Source: Atriophallophorus winterbourni
Taxonomy: Eukaryota > Platyhelminthes > Trematoda > Plagiorchiida > Microphallidae
Direction: 5' to 3'
Assembly: GCA_013407085.1 (NCBI GenBank)
Contig: JACCGJ010010538.1
Span: forward strand, 62,001 to 126,000
Length of the DNA: 64,000 nucleotides
The notes under the pieces are model-generated. The model ran no database searches, was not told where the DNA came from, and saw nothing but the letters and a program-made list of their open reading frames with translations. A program made the position numbers and the translations under genes. Shown piece after piece: positions 57,770 to 64,000 of the stretch (positions within the stretch are counted from its first letter, which is position 1; each line of letters starts with the position of its first letter).

Positions 57770-57830
57770 ACTCTTTAGCTTCATGCACTATCCACGGTCG
57801 GTTTCGCGCTGTCTGCTGTTGTTGAAAGTG
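57770..57830 (-). repeat. Family A short repeat, small remnant
   Basis: The minus strand reads AACAGCAGACAGCGCGAAAC, then CGACCGTGGATAGTGCATG. This is the right half of a family A hammerhead with CTGATGA lost. Confidence 0.45.
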
Positions 57831-58188
57831 AGGGAGACCAAATTTTGATTCAGAGCGTCTAGTAATTGAGTAGGATTCTCGGTGCTCCAACTGGATGCAC
57901 ACATTTTTACTTGATTAATATTACTAGAAACAAGTTGACACATTGCAGAAGCCATTTCATAGTGTCTAACATGCGCCAAAACTTTGAACGTAAAATGCTT
58001 TTAATTAACTCATATGCACATTCCAAAATTCAACTCGCAAATTTCGCAACCATGGTCGGTCACCCTTGCAAGCACCATGTTGTATTGAACAGACATGATG
58101 TAACCTTGTCCACTAAGCTTCTGTGTGCTTATCACAGAGGTGACCTGACAACCGTTCACGCAAATCCGGGTGATTAGTTCGACGTTAT

Positions 58189-58222
58189 GATTGGTGGAAT
58201 TTTCAAGCGATTAACCAATCAC
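58189..58222. promoter_or_regulatory. Inverted pair of CCAAT boxes upstream of gene 2
   Basis: GATTGGTGG (58189-58197) and AACCAATCAC (58213-58222) form an inverted CCAAT pair 80-110 bases before the first ATG, a plausible NF-Y-type core promoter. No TATA box is obvious. Confidence 0.4.
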
Positions 58223-58298
58223 ATCACAGCAACAATAACAATTTAAACCGCATACGCTGATCACAAATCTCTAGGTGAGCAATCTGTTCATACGCGCA

Positions 58299-58572
58299 AT
58301 GGAGCAATCAGAATTGGCTGCTTTGAGTAAGCGGGCCGCTGAACGGGCATTGTCGACCATCAGAGCTAAAGGAACCGACATCGATGAGAACAACCCGTGG
58401 CAAAATGCGGAATATCTTGCCTGGTACAAATACTACCATGGAATTGAAATGCAAAATCGAGATATCACAAACAAAACCACAAATCAAAGTCCGTCTACTT
58501 CTGCGGTGCAGACTGAATTGTCCAAAATATCCCCTGAGTCGTCTCTCGGTGGAGGAATATCAAAGAACGGAG
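58299..58572 (+). CDS. First coding exon of an unknown gene (gene 2)
   Basis: The ATG at 58299 opens a 274-base exon ending at a GGAG|GTGAGT donor that leaves one base. It encodes MEQSELAALSKRAAERALST, IRAKGTDIDENNPWQNAEYL and AWYKYYHGIEMQNRDITN, then a serine/threonine-rich linker. The first 60 residues look folded, helical and with aromatic residues, and I do not recognise the family. The next exon (62802) fits the phase. CCAAT boxes lie upstream. An upstream non-coding exon is possible, since TCTCTAG at 58268-58274 looks like an acceptor. Confidence 0.68.
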
Positions 58573-61500
58573 GTGAGTTTGGTTCGATCTCAAAAAAATT
58601 AATTCTGATGCATGCCAACAAATCGAGCACAGTTCAGTTAACTTGTGAGCGAACATCTTTATGAATGAAGCGGTTCAGACTCTGTGTTTACTTAAGTGGA
58701 TTGCCAAAAAGAGGAGTGAAAAATGTTCATAAGGAAATGATCTCCTGAGATCTCAACGACACTTTTAAAAACTTAAATTTAATCCACACAAAATTGATAA
58801 AGATTGAGGCAACTTTTCACAATGAGTTACATTAATATTTCTCAATAAATCATAGTTATTTAGAGTTTGTATTAAGGTTGTCATAAGTACTCTTTATCCT
58901 GAACACGGATCCCGGGTGCCATCAATCAATACAACGTCCTCGCTAAATTGACAAGCATACACGTCACTGAGTTCAAATGCAAACTCAACAAGCTCGGAGA
59001 ACAAATTCAAGTAAGCTACACTGAGTTCAAATATTTCGGAAATGGATTTGAGTTGATTAACTTCGAATCCCATTGCTCATGCCTTCTGCAGGTTGACATC
59101 TTCGAGCTGATTCTTCTTCTTATTCCTTTAAAGTCTGTTCCTTTAACGATGGCAATCAAAAGCGTCATCGTGGTCCTTCTATCAGTGCATATTCGTCGAA
59201 TTCTGCGGAACTAATTGTAAAATGTAGATTCAAATGTTCAACAGTCGACCGTTTTCCTTTATGACGGACTTAGATCACTGTTTTTCAATGAATTACTAGC
59301 TACAACAAAGATGCTTGTAATACATATATATACTTCGGCACCATGGAGGTATAAATACCGCTGCTTTTATTCTCTGGATAGACACCGTAAAACCAAACAG
59401 AAAAATTAAAATGATAACTCGTTGTTACGAATCGAAAACCTTTGCAATAAGTCAAAATTACTGCCTTAAATCTGGCCCGTATGTCAATGAATAACAAGGA
59501 AGATTGAAGCTTAAAATTATATGATCACTTAGTCGTTGGTTGTAGTTGTGAAACCCAAGTTATTGCGTTTCCATTAGATCGGGTTGCTTAAAGGTGAAAA
59601 CAATGGCCTTCGATCAAACATTGTTGCTTAAGGTCAAGTTGTAAACAAAGACGGAAATCTGAACCCCCCTGCTTGACCGCCCCTAACCATTATTCTGACC
59701 GAAACGCATCCAATGTCCCTAACTATTGGTCTACAAAGGTCCGATTAATAGTAGTAATTTTCTATTTGAACACCAATCATCAAGTACCTTGAGTAGTGAA
59801 AAGAAATGCAAAGCCCACCTCACTTTGATGCGAATTGACTACTCTCAGCCAGCATTGCCAATTGTTGATAGAGTAATGCTAGACGTATCAGAAAAATCAA
59901 TATGATATCAATACCACTGAATCAAAGCATTATAAGACAAGGAACAAAATGATAGTGGGACGTAGCCCTGATCTCTAGAAACTAAACACAGACCTCAATG
60001 TGGTCTGAACCGATTCCTACAGAAATTCGAAGCGAACTTGTAATCTTGCTCGAACCTGCATTCAAAGCGCTGATGCTCTGTGTTTTTCCTCAACACAAAC
60101 GAGCGCTCATGTGTTTTCATATTTTCGATGCATGATCTCACAAATGATCAATTGATGTCAGCGCGATGCATGCGTATTTAGCATGATGAGAAACAAGCTG
60201 TCAAAAGTCAGCAAACAAGATTGCGTGATGTGTTCTATAAATGGAGATGCGGTTTGAGATGAGCAAAGCAACGATTTTGATAAGCATCATTGAAAGACAT
60301 TATTTTCAATGATAATTTCTCCGAAAGTCATTATTAAATATTTCAATTGAAAACGGGAGAGAGGTAGAGAGTATTTTCAAATTACTTCAGACTTTTATAT
60401 GACCTATACATGTCAGCTTTGTTAGAAACCCCATTCCGTTTTTCAATCATTGTTAGCATGAACAAATAAATGTATTTAGTTGCGAAAGTAGATGAGAAAG
60501 CAGATGAAATATCATCTTTCTGATATATTCCATTTTCGAGATTGGAAAGATGAGTATAATAGACACTGTCCGCTTACAGAATAGACATAACCTTTCTTGT
60601 TCTTTTGGATTGTGAGTTATTTTATTCATTTATTCAATCTGGATCCATAAGTGTATTGCGTGCTAATACAGGCCAACCAATTATATATGGGTACAAGATG
60701 CTGAGTATAGGTAGAACCCAAACACCACCATGTGTTCTTCTTATAGCAACTTGAGAGTCGCTCCTACCTTTAAATGAAACCTTTATCTATGTGAAACTGA
60801 ACGTATGCAATTGGAGATGAAAATGCTCAATTTTCGACTTGCTGAAATGGTATTTCTCCAAGCACATACGTAGATGGATTGTTGGATCGCGTTCCGCGTA
60901 AGTCAAAACAGACGCCACGATTTCAAGCCAGTGAATGCCTGGGATGACTATTAGCGACTTAGTGATCTGAGTCTGTTCTCCAACAAAGGGTATCGTGGAA
61001 AAAGACTCGTCATTAAGGCTCCAACTGGTTAATTATCATTAAAATGCGGGTCCATTAAACAAAATATATATCACTTCAACAATTTTGATTTTTCTACATC
61101 TTCGAGAAAGTATCGTTGATATTAGATGAAATAGAAAAACCAGAGCGGTTCAAATAATAGACTCTAAAGCACAAATCTCGTCTAAATCTCGAATTGACAC
61201 AATAGTGACTGTAATCTCTACGTTGAAAAGTATTGTCAACGGCTTATTTACTACACTGAGTCACATGGTGTTTTTCGTGAAACGAAAGACTTGTTTATCA
61301 ACGAGATCAATATCATGAATCGATTTGAGTGTCTCTTATTTTTGCAACGGAATTGTTCGTAAATGCGTAAATGCGAGCTGGATGTAACGTCAACTTGATC
61401 ACAATAGTGTTCAACATAGAACGATCAACACACTTCGCCATACCCCTCTGATTGCTTTTCGAACGTTGGCATACACGCCACCCACTATAGCCTGCAAACG

Positions 61501-62801
61501 TGATTTCAATGCAGATTGTGAGAATTTGCTGAACGATATAACATTCTACTTTAGAACATTTTTCATGAGCAATAGTGAACCAACCAAAGTATTTCATGGC
61601 ATTCTAATGGTTCGTAAGAATGCGAAGGTAATTGGATATTCAAACAAAAGTCTAAAATTAAGTGTCATAAAATCACTGCTTTTGATGTAATTAGTATATT
61701 TAATTTGACCAGGTTTGGGTAAATAATACTATAATGAACTTAAACTTACAGTCATTACAGAGCTTTAGTATGTGAAGAAAAATGTTCTCCAGACATTGCC
61801 TAACTTCCTCACGGAATTCGCGTGCGAGATAACGAAATTTTACATTTTGTTTGATATATTACGTACAGGAATTCCAACCGAATATTCAATAAATGCGGCT
61901 TCTTTTCAGGTCTGCTAGTATGAAGTGGCTAGGCTGGAGTAGGCCGGTTTGACTATGTAAGCAGTGTGGCCAACTACGAAAAAGTGTCATTTATTCGCGG
62001 ATGTATTACTAATTAACATCGACAGCCATTTTACACCATGGTGTTATTAGGAATTGAGGTTGTGAAAATATCCACTTCTTTATCCTTTTGCTTAAAACAA
62101 CCAAAACTGATTCTGTGATTTTTGGACTCATCAGATAGGGTCTGTTCAACCAGGATTAGCGTGTATTGAAATATCAAAGAAATGATGGAGAAAGCTTGAA
62201 CTTCGACAAATGTAAACGGTTAAGCATATTTACTCACTGTGCAAAACACACAATATTCGTTACCACAATTCAATACAAGGAAACTTTGATGGTAAATTGG
62301 TTTCCCAGAGTAAAATTACTGGCTAACTTCCAAACTACTAGAACATCTTATCGATGAGTACCGATTGCGGTAGCTGTTTTCATATCTAATCGCCACAAAT
62401 TGTGGCGAAAAGAAGTTTTGTTGTTTTGAATGCTGCTATTAGTTTAAGATTAAGTGGAATTCCCTAATTAAATTCAATATCGGATCCACGTTTTTCTTTG
62501 TTGATGGATCTGTTTACGACGAAGTTAGCCTACCTTTTCTTTGTGCGCTGACCTCCACGGACCTAAGTAATGCCTAGTTTGCGTATATCAGAAATGCTAT
62601 CATGACGTTCCTTGAATACATGAAGCAAAGGCTGTCCCCGGCACTTAGATTTTGCTCAACTCCTTTGTAGCCAGGATTCATATTGTCACGATGTTTTGGT
62701 TCATTGGACATCCCCAACATCACCGTGTATCCAGAGTTGATTTTGTTCAAACACATATTTTGTCATACAACAACATGCTTACTACGATTCATCTACTTCA
62801 G
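58573..62801. other. Intron 1 of gene 2
   Basis: A 4.2 kb AT-rich intron. I found no transposon, RNA gene or further exon that I can support. Confidence 0.5.
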
Positions 62802-62869
62802 GCTCAGAAATAAACACAACGCCGGTCCAAGATAACGCTTCGACGAGTGCAAATGTATCAAAACTCGTG
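62802..62869 (+). CDS. Gene 2, exon 2
   Basis: The acceptor ATCTACTTCAG precedes 62802 and the donor GTG|GTGAGT follows 62869. The 68-base exon supplies two bases to finish the split glycine codon, encodes SEINTTPVQDNASTSANVSK plus LV, and leaves in phase 0. It is a polar linker. The gene must continue further right, since no stop is reached. Confidence 0.62.
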
Positions 62870-64000
62870 GTGAGTGATCAAACTTTTAAACTTCGTGTAC
62901 GTTCACGTTTTTATGAATTGTTCTGGAATCATTCCACGGAACCCATCTCATCAGTATGATTACCAGAAGCCGTACACTTTAACTGTTTTAATTAGTGTGT
63001 CTATACTGAAGTATCGAATAAAACACACAACAAGCATTAACTGTCACAAACACAACAGCACGTGAGTGGAAATACGCAAATGGACATTGCAAATATAATT
63101 CATCAGTGCGGGGAATCTGGCATGAGGGATGAGAATATTTTGGGGTATTACAGCCACTTGGATGGATCACATATGGTCCCCAAAATACCGTGAACGACTG
63201 AGCCAATAATGTTTACATATATCTGGCTGATACAGCTTTGTGAGCTATGAATTGTTTTAAGCATAAACAACTACGAAGGTCACTGTTATGTAACCATGCC
63301 ACAATAAAGTCAGCAGTGAAACTGACGGCTAATACTTTTCCGTAAATTTAACCTCAGATAAGCATCACGGCGTATAGTAGACTTCATAGCAAGGTTAAAT
63401 ACATTAGTACATCAAAACAACTCGGGAGTTACGTGCTGTTTGTGATAATACATTCAATAATTCAAGGCAATTCAAGTTCAAGGTTTTTAATGGCCTAAAA
63501 AGCAACAAGCTTAACAACAATCATAGGATGGTGAAAATTGAAAGTTAAGTGTAAAAACAATATAAGGAAGTAGATTAAACAGTATATATTTTTTTGGGAA
63601 ACGAATAATGTACTGATTTAAACAACTCTAAGAAATATTTAACCAAAAGTGTCCTCCATGTGACCCCATGGTACTAAATGCCTACGGTTAACGGAAAAAA
63701 TAATTGTAGCGAGTATGTCACTCTGTCTAGTTGGAGAACTTTATCATCTAAATACGTCACGTGCACAGAGTTTATTGGTCCTAGTGTGCAGATATAAAAA
63801 CATGAATTCGTTCAATATAAAGGTTTATATTAACTATGGGGTTTGAACTGGAATACAATTGAGAAATTGTAAGCCAAGAAACAGTTTAATAACTTACGAA
63901 TTTTCGGAAAAAATTGGACTAGCGTTCGACTATTTTTTGCTCTGGTACCCGCAATGACACTACAATGATGTTAGAATTTTTCGACCTGTCAGTCTCAAAC
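62870..64000. other. Intron or flank of gene 2
   Basis: It contains one CR1-like 3' tail (63453-63605); otherwise nothing is recognised. Confidence 0.4.
63453..63605 (-). mobile_element. CR1-like LINE family E, very short 3' end copy
   Basis: The plus strand reads AAGGCAATTCAAGTTCAAGG, TTTTTAATGGCCTAAAAAGC, AACAAGCTTAACAACAATCA and TAGGATGGTGAAAATTGAAA, matching 37500-37640. It is cut off at about 63610, a severe 5' truncation. Confidence 0.82.

Noticed and set aside
58948..59214. 88-residue hydrophobic ORF in intron 1 of gene 2
   Set aside because: No splice fit or recognisable family; the hydrophobic tail is typical of AT-rich chance frames.
1..64000. CRISPR arrays, bacterial operons, tRNA or rRNA genes
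   Set aside because: No regularly spaced repeats, no bacterial gene layout, and no tRNA or rRNA core sequences seen on either strand.

Overview
This is a eukaryotic, AT-rich, intron-rich window from an invertebrate animal. The mix of CR1-like LINEs, a second LINE family with a C-terminal zinc finger, a Penelope-like element with a GIY-YIG domain and hammerhead ribozyme, and many small hammerhead-bearing repeats suggests a lophotrochozoan, possibly a flatworm such as a trematode. That assignment is inference, because no rRNA or marker gene is present.

Left half (about 662-30,802, + strand): one host gene spread over 30 kb. I rebuilt twelve exons from splice signals and reading phase. Every junction keeps frame, and several exons are too short or in the wrong frame to stand out as long ORFs. 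The protein, about 980 residues from the first exon I can see, carries a RasGEF N-terminal module and a RasGEF (CDC25-type) catalytic domain, so it should activate a Ras/Rap/Ral-class GTPase. A polyA signal lies 80 bases after the stop. Its introns hold LINE, Penelope and hammerhead-repeat insertions.

Middle and right (about 30.9-58 kb): a transposon graveyard with no convincing complete host gene. It holds at least five separate CR1-like LINE copies, one fairly long remnant of the zinc-finger LINE, an internally deleted Gypsy-type LTR element, a Tigger/pogo-type DNA transposon with terminal inverted repeats and a TA target duplication, and dispersed short repeats. A small conserved-looking exon with a polyA signal at 44.2 kb (- strand) may be a host gene fragment.

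Right end (58,299 onward, + strand): the start of a second host gene. Its first coding exon and a phase-matched second exon are visible, an inverted pair of CCAAT boxes lies upstream, and the gene probably runs past the window.

The most interesting layer is RNA-based. A near-canonical type I hammerhead ribozyme sits downstream of the Penelope GIY-YIG ORF. At least two families (here A and B) of roughly 240-300 bp repeats each contain a hammerhead-like core with a palindromic CCGG stem III. One copy is a partial direct repeat of period 241 bp and another is a head-to-head inverted pair. This is the layout expected of retrozymes, small non-autonomous retroelements that move through self-cleaved circular RNA and may borrow the Penelope machinery.
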